From NCBI GenBank assembly GCA_964555355.1, contig CAZKRY010000015.1, positions 81,128 to 145,127 on the forward strand: DNA of 64,000 nucleotides, in the 5' to 3' direction. Below, in pieces: positions 34,972-43,553 of the stretch (within the stretch, counting starts at the first letter, position 1; each line of letters starts with the position of its first letter). This stretch comes from CAIKBL01 sp964555355 (GTDB lineage: Bacteria > Pseudomonadota > Gammaproteobacteria > Ga0077536). Position numbers and translations under genes: made by a program. The notes beneath the pieces are model-generated. The model saw only the letters and a list, made by a program, of their open reading frames with translations. It made no database searches and was not told the origin of the DNA.

Positions 34972-35394
34972 ATGGATCGTTTGCTCGAATTCTCGGCGAA
35001 CCACCTTTGGTTGGTCAGCGCATTTTTAGTCGTACTGGGCGCTTTGTTGTGGACGACGTTCGGTGGCGCGGTGCGACACGCGGTGTCGCCGGCGCAGGGG
35101 GTGCTGTTATTGAACAAAGAAGGTGCGATCCCGGTCGATATCCGGGCCGAAGCCAATTATCGCGCGGGCCATATCATCAATGCCGTACAGCTCGATATTG
35201 ATCGCTTCGAGGAAACGGCGAAGAAACTCGAGAAGCACAAAGCAAAACCGCTGTTGGTGTATTGCGATTCAGGCACGGCGTCCGGTAAAGCGGTTCGCAA
35301 GCTCCGACAGGCGGGCTTCCTCCAAGTGTCGCAATTGCAGGGTGGACTCGCCGCCTGGCGCGGCGAAAATTTGCCGCTCGAAAAATCTAAATAG
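34972..35394 (+). CDS. YibN-like membrane-anchored rhodanese
   Basis: A 140-residue protein with one N-terminal transmembrane helix (about residues 10-30) and a rhodanese domain. The active-site loop is YCDSGTASGK with Cys98, so sulfurtransferase activity is possible. Length and position before secB match E. coli yibN. The ATG at 34972 fits best; an ATG 9 bases upstream is also possible. It is divergent from gpmI. Confidence 0.85.
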   Translation: MDRLLEFSANHLWLVSAFLVVLGALLWTTFGGAVRHAVSPAQGVLLLNKEGAIPVDIRAEANYRAGHIINAVQLDIDRFEETAKKLEKHKAKPLLVYCDSGTASGKAVRKLRQAGFLQVSQLQGGLAAWRGENLPLEKSK

Positions 35395-35436
35395 CGCTCA
35401 TTTATCGTTAATTTCAACACAATTCGAGACCTCATC

Positions 35437-35922
35437 ATGGCCAATGAAAATCAAGCCGCGCCCGCCGCCGGGCAAGCGCAAGGACAATTCGGCATTCAAA
35501 AGGTTTATTTGAAAGATTTATCTTTTGAAGCACCAAATTCGCCAAGCGTATTCACCGAACAACTGAACCCCACGCTCGATCTACATTTCGCCAATGCCAC
35601 CAATGCGCTCGGCAATGACATGCATGAAGTCATTTTGACGGTCACGGCGACGGTCAAGCAGGGTGACAAAGCGGTTTATCTGGCCGAGATCAAACAAGCA
35701 GGAATTTTTACGGTGTCCGGATTCCCGGCCCAGCATCTGCCCGCCATTCTCGCGACCGCCTGCCCCAATGTGTTGTTCCCATTTGCGCGCGAAGCGATTT
35801 GCGATGTGGTGGTGAAGGGTGGCTTTCCGCAGCTTTTGTTGGCACCGGTCAATTTCGAAATGCTGTACGCGCAAGAAGTGCAGAAGCGTCGCGCCGAAGC
35901 GGAAGCCGCGCCCAAACACTAA
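35437..35922 (+). CDS. secB: SecB protein-export chaperone
   Basis: A 161-residue tetrameric chaperone that keeps preproteins unfolded and hands them to SecA. KVYLKDLSFEAPNSP and YLAEIKQAGIFTVSGF are SecB signatures, and FPFAREAICDVVVKGGFPQLLLAPVNFE is the conserved C-terminal core, as segments in order. It sits between a yibN-like gene and gpsA as in E. coli. Confidence 0.97.
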   Translation: MANENQAAPAAGQAQGQFGIQKVYLKDLSFEAPNSPSVFTEQLNPTLDLHFANATNALGNDMHEVILTVTATVKQGDKAVYLAEIKQAGIFTVSGFPAQHLPAILATACPNVLFPFAREAICDVVVKGGFPQLLLAPVNFEMLYAQEVQKRRAEAEAAPKH

Positions 35923-35951
35923 TCCCGATCCTTGGCGGGAGCACCTAGGAA

Positions 35952-36956
35952 GTGAGTGTGACGCCGGTGGCAGTGCTCGGTGCGGGCGCTTGGGGAACCG
36001 CGCTCGCCATCTCTTTCGCGCGCGCCGGATGCGCGGTATGGCTCTGGGGACGCGATGAAGCAATGCTGGCGCGCATGGCGCGCGCGCGGCGCAATGAACG
36101 CTATCTCGCAAGCGTGCCGTTGCCGGCCAATGTGCGACCGGTTGCATCGCTTGGCGAAATTCCGCGCGAATCAATCACTGTGCTTGCCGTGCCACTGCAG
36201 GCGACCCGCGCGCTCGTGCGCCAAGCTCGCGCATTCGGTTTCGAACATTTTGCCTGCACGGCCAAGGGCATTGAGTCGGATACCCACCAGCTGGTGCACG
36301 AGATCGTCCTCGGTGAAGTTGGGCCCCGTCCGGTCGCCATCGTCTCCGGCCCCACCTTTGCGCGAGAAGTCGCCGAAGGCCGCCCGACGGCGTTAGCGGT
36401 CGCCGCGCGCCCGCAGGCGTTTGGCGAACAACTGGTATCGGCGTTACACGCGCCGACGCTGCGGCCTTACCTGAGCGACGACATGGTGGGGGTCGCGGTG
36501 GGTGGCGCCGTTAAGAACGTGCTCGCGATCGCCGCGGGTATTGCCGATGGACTCGCACTCGGTGCCAACAGCCGCGCGGCGTTGATTACCCGTGGGCTCG
36601 CGGAGATGGCGCGTTTAGGCATTGCGCTCGGCGGCCGCGCCGAAACCTTCATGGGGCTTGCGGGTTTGGGTGATCTGGTACTGACTTGCACGGACGATCA
36701 ATCGCGCAATCGCCGTTTTGGACTTGCCCTGGGGCGTGGTCGCGCCCGCGCCGAAGCCGAGCGTGAACTCGGGGTGGTGGAAGGCATCGCGACCGCCGCC
36801 GCCGTACTTGCGCGCGCCACGGCGGTGCGTGTCGAGATGCCGATTGTCGAGCAGGTGGTGCGTACGCTCAGCGGCGAATGCACGCCGCCCGAGGCCGTGC
36901 GCGCCTTGATGTCGCGTGAACTCTCGCTAACGCCCACCGGCCAGACAGTCGCGTAA
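35952..36956 (+). CDS. gpsA: Glycerol-3-phosphate dehydrogenase [NAD(P)+]
   Basis: A 334-residue cytoplasmic enzyme that makes sn-glycerol-3-phosphate for phospholipid synthesis. The nucleotide loop GAGAWGTALA is near residue 10, and the catalytic lysine is in GGAVKNVLAIAAG. GLAGLGDLVLTC is a family block. The start is GTG: 35952 has GGGAG 10 bases upstream, while a second GTG at 35958 is better spaced from AGGA, so the exact start is ambiguous by two codons. Confidence 0.96.
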   Translation: MSVTPVAVLGAGAWGTALAISFARAGCAVWLWGRDEAMLARMARARRNERYLASVPLPANVRPVASLGEIPRESITVLAVPLQATRALVRQARAFGFEHFACTAKGIESDTHQLVHEIVLGEVGPRPVAIVSGPTFAREVAEGRPTALAVAARPQAFGEQLVSALHAPTLRPYLSDDMVGVAVGGAVKNVLAIAAGIADGLALGANSRAALITRGLAEMARLGIALGGRAETFMGLAGLGDLVLTCTDDQSRNRRFGLALGRGRARAEAERELGVVEGIATAAAVLARATAVRVEMPIVEQVVRTLSGECTPPEAVRALMSRELSLTPTGQTVA

Positions 36957-37015
36957 GCAGCGCGCCAATCAGGCACCGCGTCTAAGGCGTGCACTCCGTA
37001 ACGGCAGGCTTTTCC

Positions 37016-37042
37016 TAAATATCCGGCGACAGCCGCCGCTAT
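37016..37042 (+). promoter_or_regulatory. Sigma-28-like element upstream of the MSHA operon
   Basis: TAAA (37016-37019), 15 bases, then GCCGCTAT (37035-37042). The flagellar sigma-28 consensus is TAAA-N15-GCCGATAA, so the downstream box matches 6 of 8. It lies about 45 bases before the preferred mshI start. A chance match is possible. Confidence 0.3.
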
Positions 37043-37086
37043 GCGTGACCGGGCCATTCGCCTATGTATCACTGCATTGGATCGCC

Positions 37087-38037
37087 GTGCTGAATCGATT
37101 ATTCCGTCAACGCCCGACCCCGCATCAGCTGGCGGGGATCTGTATTTCCGAACACGGTGTCAGTGCCGCAGTGGTGGTGAGACCACCCGGACAAACGCCG
37201 CGCCTGAGCTGGGCACAACACTACGCGTCGGCCGCGCTCCCAAGCACCTTGCAAGAAATCGCGCGTCAGCAAGCGGTGCGTACGAGCCGCTGCGCGGGCA
37301 TGGTGGCAACAGGGGATTACAACCTAGTCCTGTTGGACGCGCCGGATGTGCCGCCCGCCGAAATGCGTGAGGCCGTGCGCTGGAAGGTCAACGAATTCAT
37401 AGATTTTCATGTCGACGATGCGGTAATCGATATCTTTGATGTGCCGCGTGGTTCCGATTCGCACGCCCCGCGGGTCTATGCCGTGGCGGCTCGTCGCTCG
37501 GCGGTCGGCCCGCTTGCGCAAAGTTTGGTCAGTGCCGGCATCAAGCTCGAATACATCGACATTCCCGAATTCGCGCTGCGCAATCTGGCCGCGCTGTTGC
37601 CGGAAGATCAGGGCGGGGTCGCAACCGTCGCGCTCGATGCCAACCGCGGACTCATCGCCGTCACGCGCCAAGGCAATCTCTATTTGTCGCGACGCTTGGA
37701 TTACGGCACGCAGCGCCTCCTGCCCGCGCAGGCACGCCACGCCATCACGGCGGAAAACGAAGGCGCAATGGATACCCTCGTCATCGAAATACAGCGCTCC
37801 CTTGACTATTACGAGCGGCATTTCGCGCAGCCGGCGATCCAAGCGGTCATCTTGACGCCATGCGGCTTTCCGCTCGACGCGGCCGCCGGCTATTTGCAAA
37901 GCCAGCTCGGGATCCCGGTACGCCCGCTCGCGCTATCGGAGATTATCACCATCGAGCCGTCGTTCACTGCCGAACATCATGCGCAATGTTATGCCGCGAT
38001 CGGTATTGCATTACGCCAAGAGGAACGTGCGTTGTGA
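37087..38037 (+). CDS. mshI: MshI, PilM-like MSHA pilus assembly protein
   Basis: A 316-residue actin-like PilM/GspL-type protein that starts the MSHA pilus locus. It has WKVNEFIDFHVDDAVIDIFDVP, split here as in MshI proteins, and IQRSLDYYERHFAQP in the nucleotide-binding core. PilM homologues bind the N-terminus of PilN at the cytoplasmic face of the inner membrane. I prefer the GTG giving VLNRLFRQRP; a GTG at 37045 would add 14 residues but would leave no room after the candidate promoter. It overlaps the next gene by GTGA. Confidence 0.88.
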   Translation: MLNRLFRQRPTPHQLAGICISEHGVSAAVVVRPPGQTPRLSWAQHYASAALPSTLQEIARQQAVRTSRCAGMVATGDYNLVLLDAPDVPPAEMREAVRWKVNEFIDFHVDDAVIDIFDVPRGSDSHAPRVYAVAARRSAVGPLAQSLVSAGIKLEYIDIPEFALRNLAALLPEDQGGVATVALDANRGLIAVTRQGNLYLSRRLDYGTQRLLPAQARHAITAENEGAMDTLVIEIQRSLDYYERHFAQPAIQAVILTPCGFPLDAAAGYLQSQLGIPVRPLALSEIITIEPSFTAEHHAQCYAAIGIALRQEERAL

Positions 38038-38690
38038 AGCAACAGATCAATCTGTATCAACCGATATTTCGCGCGCCGCGTAAGGTCTTCTCGGCGCAGA
38101 CACTGGCCTACATTTTCACGCTGGTGGCGGCTGGCCTCGCGGTCATCTACGCGCACGGTTACGTGCAAGTTAAAACGTTGGAACGACAAGTCGCGGAACT
38201 TGGTAAGCAACGCGATACCGCGGTCCGCGATCTGGAAAATTTACGTGCACATTATCCGCGTCAGGAATCGAGTCCGTTGTTGCGCGAAGAACTGGCGCGT
38301 ACCTCACGCTTACTCGGGCAGGCCCGCGCATTAGTCGCGACCTTTGAGCAAGGGGCGTTCGGAAACCCGGCGGGGATGTCGGGCTTCTTGGAAGGACTGG
38401 CCCGCCAACACGTCACGGGCACCTGGTTGACGAAAGTTGCCATTCGCAACGGCGGCGCCGATATCGGTGTCTATGGCAAGGCAACAGATCCGGAACTCGT
38501 CCCCGAATACGTCGCGCGACTGGCGCATGAAGCGGCGTTCGTCGGTAAAACTTTCAGTCACTTTGAAATGGCGCTTGCGGCGCCCGACCCACAGGCTAAA
38601 GGCAAGGAAACAGTGCAAAGGATGCCGGGTGGACTTGAATTTGCGATCGAAACCGAACGCTTGGCGCTCGCCGCGGAGTCGACACCATGA
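38034..38690 (+). CDS. PilN-domain MSHA assembly protein
   Basis: A 218-residue bitopic inner-membrane protein beginning KQQINLYQPIF, the PilN-type N-terminal motif that docks into PilM/MshI. One transmembrane helix (about 24-45) is followed by a coiled-coil stretch (VKTLERQVAELGKQRD) and a periplasmic domain. It is the second gene of the MSHA locus, with four-base overlaps on both sides. The start codon is GTG. Confidence 0.87.
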   Translation: MKQQINLYQPIFRAPRKVFSAQTLAYIFTLVAAGLAVIYAHGYVQVKTLERQVAELGKQRDTAVRDLENLRAHYPRQESSPLLREELARTSRLLGQARALVATFEQGAFGNPAGMSGFLEGLARQHVTGTWLTKVAIRNGGADIGVYGKATDPELVPEYVARLAHEAAFVGKTFSHFEMALAAPDPQAKGKETVQRMPGGLEFAIETERLALAAESTP

Positions 38691-39376
38691 AAACGCAGCT
38701 GCAAGCATGGCAAACCAGCATCGATGCGCTCTCACTCAAAGAACGTTGTCTGGTGCTCGCGGCGGCAATTCTATTAGCGGCGTTCGCGTGGGAATCGTGG
38801 CTACTGGCGCCGCTCGATAAGCGCCAAGCGCGCCTGCAACGCGAGGTCGACACGGTCGCGCAGACGTTGCAACAAACCGATGCGCTGGTCGAGGAAGTGG
38901 TGCGCGCCGGCCAGTTCGACCCCGACGCGGACACCCGCACCGCGCTCGCCACGGCAACGGCCGAACTTGCGCAAACGCAAGACGAAATCAAGGCCAAAGT
39001 CGGACGCATGGTGCCGCCAGAGCAGATGGCCGAGGTGCTGAAATCCGTCCTTTCGGGTTTTGATGATCTGCGTTTTGTTGGTCTCGAAGGATTGGCGGTG
39101 GAACCGCTTCAAGCGCCCGCCGAAGTCACCCCCGCCGATGCGGTCCCCAACGCAAATCCGATTGTGTCGACGCAACCATTTGCCTATCGACACGGCATGC
39201 GCATTCGGTTTGCCGGGAGTTATCACGCGACGCTCGCGTATGTGCGCGCGCTGGAGGCGTTGCCGTGGGGCTTTTTCTGGGATGAAGTCCGACTCGAAGC
39301 GACTGATTATCCCAACGCCGAAGGTGCCATCGTGGTCTACACGCTGAGCCTGGAGCGTGGCTGGATTGGAGTTTAG
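38687..39376 (+). CDS. mshJ: MshJ, PilO-like MSHA assembly protein
   Basis: A 229-residue bitopic inner-membrane protein. One transmembrane helix spans about residues 20-40, then a coiled coil (RQARLQREVDTVAQTL) and a PilO/GspM-like periplasmic domain. PilO partners PilN in the alignment complex of type IV pili. Position between the PilN-like gene and mshK supports the name. ATGA overlap with the upstream gene. Confidence 0.87.
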   Translation: MKTQLQAWQTSIDALSLKERCLVLAAAILLAAFAWESWLLAPLDKRQARLQREVDTVAQTLQQTDALVEEVVRAGQFDPDADTRTALATATAELAQTQDEIKAKVGRMVPPEQMAEVLKSVLSGFDDLRFVGLEGLAVEPLQAPAEVTPADAVPNANPIVSTQPFAYRHGMRIRFAGSYHATLAYVRALEALPWGFFWDEVRLEATDYPNAEGAIVVYTLSLERGWIGV

Positions 39377-39378
39377 TG

Positions 39379-39750
39379 ATGCATCGCTTGACAGTATTGG
39401 GGGTGGTGTGCGGCTTGGTGATGACCTCTCCGCACGCGCACGCCACGAGCGCGACGCTACCGGACCCGATGCGACCCCCGGTCGTGGCTGCCGCAGCGGA
39501 CACCGCAACGGCCGCTCCCGCCGTGGAATACACATTGCAAGCCATCAAATTCGAACCCGCGCAGCGCGCCGCGCTCATCAACGGTGCACTGGTGCGCGAG
39601 GGGATGAGGGTCGATGGTGCGAAAGTGCTAAAGATTTCCTCCAGGTCGGTCGTTATAGCGTCTGACAAGGAAACCATTACGCTCAGGCTGCACCAAAATG
39701 ATTTTAAGCAGGCTGCGAAGGTTGGGCCGGAACCACCTTCTAAACATTAA
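39379..39750 (+). CDS. mshK: MshK, MSHA biogenesis protein (PilP-like)
   Basis: A 123-residue periplasmic protein with a signal peptide (residues 1-22, cleavage after AHA). LPDPMRPP near the mature N-terminus is the MshK/GspC-like linker, and YTLQAIKFEPAQRAALINGALVREG, read in parts, is the small beta domain that contacts the secretin. The ATG at 39379 has GGAG 7 bases before it. The 3' end overlaps mshL by 53 bases. Confidence 0.83.
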   Translation: MHRLTVLGVVCGLVMTSPHAHATSATLPDPMRPPVVAAAADTATAAPAVEYTLQAIKFEPAQRAALINGALVREGMRVDGAKVLKISSRSVVIASDKETITLRLHQNDFKQAAKVGPEPPSKH

Positions 39751-41503
39751 TGCAAAAACCACGCTCAGCGCCGGCTGCCTAGTCGGGGTACTCGCCGCGC
39801 TTGCCGGGTGCCAAAACCCGGTGCCGCGTGCCGCGCAAATAGACGCGGTGAATGCCACCCTTGAAGCCGAACGAACCGCTGCGGAAACCGCGCCGACCCC
39901 GCTGCCGGCCGAAGTCCGTGCGGCGTTGGTGCCAAGCCTGAAGCTCGATGCTCGCGAACTCGCGAGTGAGCCGGACGAGCAGCGATTCGATATCGCCGTG
40001 AACGAGGTCGAAGCACGCCAGTTTTTTATGAGTCTCATCGATGGCACTCGCTACAACATCGTGGTGCATCCAGCGGTGCGCGGAAAGATTTCGCTCAACC
40101 TCAAGAGCGTCACCATTCCGGAAGTCATTGCCGCTGCGCGCGATGTTTACGGCTACGAGTTCGCGCGGACCGCATATGGGTACCAAGTGCTGCCGGCACG
40201 GCTCGATGCGCGAGTGTTCCAAATCAACTATCTGAATATCAACCGCAGCGGTTCATCGTCGACCTTTGTCAGTGCCGGAACCTTGCAAGGAAGCTCCGAT
40301 CGCAGCTCGAGCGGTATCGAGGAGGACGGCGATCCGGAGAACAACGACACCAATAATTCATCACGCGCGGTAGTCGGTACACAGATCAGCACGCGGCAAC
40401 CCGAAACGTCGTTCTGGGAAGAACTGCGCGCCTCGGTACAAGCGATCGTCGGCGACGACAAAGGCCGCGAAGTCGTGGTCAATCCGCAGGCCGGCGTCGT
40501 GGTGGTGCGTGCGCTACCCACCGAATTGCGCGAAGTTGAATCGTATCTCGTCGCCGCACAGTTGATCGCGCAGCGGCAGGTGGTGTTGGAGGCAAAAATT
40601 CTGGAAGTCGAACTCGCCGATGGTTTTCAATCCGGCATCAATTGGGCGGGGGTGTTCGGCGAACTGACCTTGGGCCATACCGGCGGCGGTACCGTGTTCG
40701 AACAACAGCCCAGCCGTAGCGACACGCGCGGCTCGGCGATCGATCTCATCCCGGGAATTACCAGCATCGCGGGCTTTCCGGCCTCGGCCTTCGGCGGGGT
40801 TTTCTCGCTTGCGTTGAACGGTGGGGATTTCACTTCATTTCTCGAGCTACTCAAGACACAAGGGACGGTGCAGGTATTGTCGAGCCCACGCATCTCGACG
40901 ATGAACAATCAAAAGGCGGTGATCAAAGTCGGCACGGATGAGTTTTTCGTCACGGACGTGTCGACGACGACGATCACCGGTACGTCGACGACTTCCACCC
41001 CCAATATTGAATTGACACCGTTCTTCTCCGGTATCGCGCTCGACGTCACGCCGCAGATCAGCGGTGAAGGTGATGTCATGCTGCACATCCATCCAACGGT
41101 GAGCGAAGTGGCCGATCAGCAGAAAAACATTACCGTGGCCGGCGTGGCGCAGACATTGCCGCTCGCGCGCAGCACCGTGCGTGAATCCGATTCGATTGTA
41201 AAAGCGCGCAGTGGGCAGCTCGTCGTCATCGGCGGTTTGATGCAAGACAAAGATACCGATCGGGATGCCAAGACGCCCGGGGTCGGCGATCTGCCGGTGG
41301 TGGGCGGTCTATTCCGCCACAAACAAACGCAAACCACAAAAAGCGAGCTGGTCATTCTACTTCGCCCGCTGGTCATCGAAGGACCGCAGCAATGGGCGAG
41401 CGCGTTACAGACGACTCAACAAAACCTAGAACGATTTGGTCAAGAACTACAAAGCTGGGAGCGCGAGCGTTACGACGAAGGGATTGGACTACCACCGCAA
41501 TAA
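39698..41503 (+). CDS. mshL: MshL, MSHA outer-membrane secretin
   Basis: A 601-residue secretin that forms the outer-membrane pore for the pilus. A lipobox LAGC places the lipidated cysteine at residue 38, after an unusually long N-region. N-domains span about 60-330, including a Ser/Asn/Asp-rich loop (SSSGIEEDGDPENNDTNNSS). The C-terminal secretin core ends with GVGDLPVVGGLFRHKQ and SELVILLRPLVI. It overlaps mshK by 53 bases. Secretin, MshK and MshM together form the outer part of the machine. Confidence 0.94.
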   Translation: MILSRLRRLGRNHLLNINAKTTLSAGCLVGVLAALAGCQNPVPRAAQIDAVNATLEAERTAAETAPTPLPAEVRAALVPSLKLDARELASEPDEQRFDIAVNEVEARQFFMSLIDGTRYNIVVHPAVRGKISLNLKSVTIPEVIAAARDVYGYEFARTAYGYQVLPARLDARVFQINYLNINRSGSSSTFVSAGTLQGSSDRSSSGIEEDGDPENNDTNNSSRAVVGTQISTRQPETSFWEELRASVQAIVGDDKGREVVVNPQAGVVVVRALPTELREVESYLVAAQLIAQRQVVLEAKILEVELADGFQSGINWAGVFGELTLGHTGGGTVFEQQPSRSDTRGSAIDLIPGITSIAGFPASAFGGVFSLALNGGDFTSFLELLKTQGTVQVLSSPRISTMNNQKAVIKVGTDEFFVTDVSTTTITGTSTTSTPNIELTPFFSGIALDVTPQISGEGDVMLHIHPTVSEVADQQKNITVAGVAQTLPLARSTVRESDSIVKARSGQLVVIGGLMQDKDTDRDAKTPGVGDLPVVGGLFRHKQTQTTKSELVILLRPLVIEGPQQWASALQTTQQNLERFGQELQSWERERYDEGIGLPPQ

Positions 41504-41529
41504 CGCCGTCGCTTGTCGCTGGAGGGAGC

Positions 41530-42399
41530 ATGTATCTAACGCATTTCAGACTATCGGAGCTGCCGTTCTCGCTGACTCCGGATACGTCGTTTTTCATGAG
41601 TCGCGATAACTACCATGACGCATTGAATGTGTTATTGGTGGCGTTACGCAGCGGCGAAGGCTTCGTCAAAGTTGTCGGCGAAGTCGGCGTCGGTAAGACG
41701 ATGTTGTGTCGTGCGCTGTTGAAATCATTGGGCGAGCAATACGCCTGTGCCTACCTGCCAAACCCTTATCTGCGGCCGGCGAGCTTGTTATTTTCGTTGG
41801 CCGAAGAACTGCAGATCGAATATCCCAAACGCGCGACGCAACACGAATTGATCAAGCGCATCACTGCGGGGTTGCTCGCGCTGCATGGCCAAGATCGTCG
41901 GGTGGTGTTATGCATGGATGAAGCGCAAGCCGTGCCGCTGCAAACATTGGAGTCTTTGCGTCTGTTGACCAATCTCGAAACCGAAAAATCCAAACTTTTA
42001 CAGGTGGTGCTGTTCGGTCAACCCGAACTTGATACCGTATTGGCGCAGCCGGCGGTACGCCAATTACGCCAGCGCATCACCTTTAGCTTCGTGTTGAAAC
42101 CGCTCAGCCGCCGTTTGCTTGGCGACTACGTCCATCACCGGCTGACGATTGCGGGTTATGACGGGGTAAATCCATTCACCATCCGTGCGTTGGACACCTT
42201 GCAGGAAGCAAGTCGTGGCATCCCGCGCTTAGTCAACATTCTTGCGCACAAGGCGCTGATGGCCGCCTATGGCCAGGGCGTCCAAGTCATCGATCGCGCG
42301 CATGTCGCGCGCGCCGTGGCCGATACCGACGACGCGCGGCGGGTTCATCAAGGGCGACGCGAACTCCACTGGTGGCAATGGCTGGCGCAGCGCTCATGA
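41530..42399 (+). CDS. mshM: MshM, ExeA/GspA-like AAA ATPase
   Basis: A 289-residue AAA+ ATPase of the GspA/ExeA type that helps place or assemble the secretin. YLTHFRLSELPFSLTPD is the family N-terminus. Walker A is GEVGVGKTM near residues 51-59 and Walker B is VLCMDEAQAV. The GGAGGGAG at 41521-41528 is one of the strongest ribosome sites in the window and decides the ATG. There is no C-terminal peptidoglycan-binding domain, unlike ExeA. ATGA overlap with mshN. Confidence 0.92.
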   Translation: MYLTHFRLSELPFSLTPDTSFFMSRDNYHDALNVLLVALRSGEGFVKVVGEVGVGKTMLCRALLKSLGEQYACAYLPNPYLRPASLLFSLAEELQIEYPKRATQHELIKRITAGLLALHGQDRRVVLCMDEAQAVPLQTLESLRLLTNLETEKSKLLQVVLFGQPELDTVLAQPAVRQLRQRITFSFVLKPLSRRLLGDYVHHRLTIAGYDGVNPFTIRALDTLQEASRGIPRLVNILAHKALMAAYGQGVQVIDRAHVARAVADTDDARRVHQGRRELHWWQWLAQRS

Positions 42400-43553
42400 G
42401 CCTCATCAATGAAATGTTGACGGATCTGGAAGCGCGGCGCCGCGCGCCGCCAACGCCGACGAGCGTACTCGACGGTTTAACTGCGGCCGCGGCTGAAGAA
42501 GTCGCGGTGCGTTCGGGATGGTCGTTAATGGCGGCGGGGTTGGTGGTTGGCGCAGCGCTGGTACTCGCGATAACGCCGATGCAGACCCGTTGGCTCACGC
42601 AGCCGGCGCGACCGGACACCCCGACCACGCCGGTAGGCGCGTTGCCACGCGCGCCCATCCTTCCGCCGATAGCGAGTGCGCCGATTATCGATCCGATGGT
42701 GATTGAGCATCTCGCGGCACCGAATCCGTCGGCTGTCATGCCAGCGCCGGGCGCAGGCACAGCGCCGGTCAAGGTTGCGCCGACCCCGCGCAATAAGCGG
42801 CGCTCGACTGCCGGGCTGGCCGAAGCGGCGCGCATCACCGCCGAGATCCGTGCCGAAGCGAGCGGAATCGATTCGCTCACCACCGCGCGGCCCAATCCGC
42901 CGAACCCAGACGTCATTGAAGCCGCGCGTGAAGTCGAATCGCCGGGTTCCTTTCGTCGCGAACCCGCGCAATCGGTCGCGCAATCGCCGTCCAACCTGGC
43001 GCTTGCGCGCGCGCTTAACTTGCTGCGCGGCGGCGCGCGCACGCGGGGCGTGGCCGCGTTGAGCGATTATGTAAAAGCGCATCCGCGGGAGCATCGTACG
43101 CGCGGGTTACTCGCCACCGAGTTGATTCGGAGTGGACAACGGGCGCGGGCTGTCGATGTATTGGAGAGCGGACACGCCCTCGCGCCGCAGGAAGCGAGTA
43201 TCGCGCGACTTCTCGGCCATCTGTATCACGAACAAGGAGAGCTCGCGCACGCCATCGAAGTTTTGAGCGGTGCCGCCAAGGCGGCTCGCGACCTTGACTA
43301 TCAATTGTTTCTCGCTGCGCTCTTGCAACAAGCGGAACGGCACTCGGAAGCGATCGAAATATACCGATCGATACTCGCCAAACAACCCGCGCACGGCACC
43401 GCGTTGATTGGCTTAGCGGTTTCGCTAACCCATGGTCAGGTGTATAGGGAGGCGCAAGCTTTGTTCGCGCGCGCCGCCGCGGTCGATTCGTTATCGCCTC
43501 CGATCCGGCAGTATGCAAGCGCCGAGGCGGCGCGGTTGGAGCGTTTCAAGTGA
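42396..43553 (+). CDS. mshN: MshN, TPR protein of the MSHA locus
   Basis: A 385-residue bitopic protein starting MSLINEMLTDLEARR, typical for MshN. A transmembrane helix lies near residues 45-65, then a long Pro/Ala linker (about 70-200), and TPR repeats from about 225 (HLYHEQGELAHAIEVL, LFLAALLQQAERHSEAIEIY, GLAVSLTHGQVYREAQALF). It probably tethers pilus components on the periplasmic side. The stop overlaps the mshE GTG (GTGA). Confidence 0.87.
   Translation: MSLINEMLTDLEARRRAPPTPTSVLDGLTAAAAEEVAVRSGWSLMAAGLVVGAALVLAITPMQTRWLTQPARPDTPTTPVGALPRAPILPPIASAPIIDPMVIEHLAAPNPSAVMPAPGAGTAPVKVAPTPRNKRRSTAGLAEAARITAEIRAEASGIDSLTTARPNPPNPDVIEAAREVESPGSFRREPAQSVAQSPSNLALARALNLLRGGARTRGVAALSDYVKAHPREHRTRGLLATELIRSGQRARAVDVLESGHALAPQEASIARLLGHLYHEQGELAHAIEVLSGAAKAARDLDYQLFLAALLQQAERHSEAIEIYRSILAKQPAHGTALIGLAVSLTHGQVYREAQALFARAAAVDSLSPPIRQYASAEAARLERFK

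Noticed and set aside
36957..37086. A c-di-GMP (GEMM) riboswitch before the MSHA operon
   Set aside because: None of the conserved GEMM sequence blocks is present in this gap.
42287..43042. A 251-codon minus-strand frame opposite mshN
   Set aside because: Composition is low-complexity Ala/Arg/Ser, the mirror of the Pro/Ala linker of MshN; no homology pattern.
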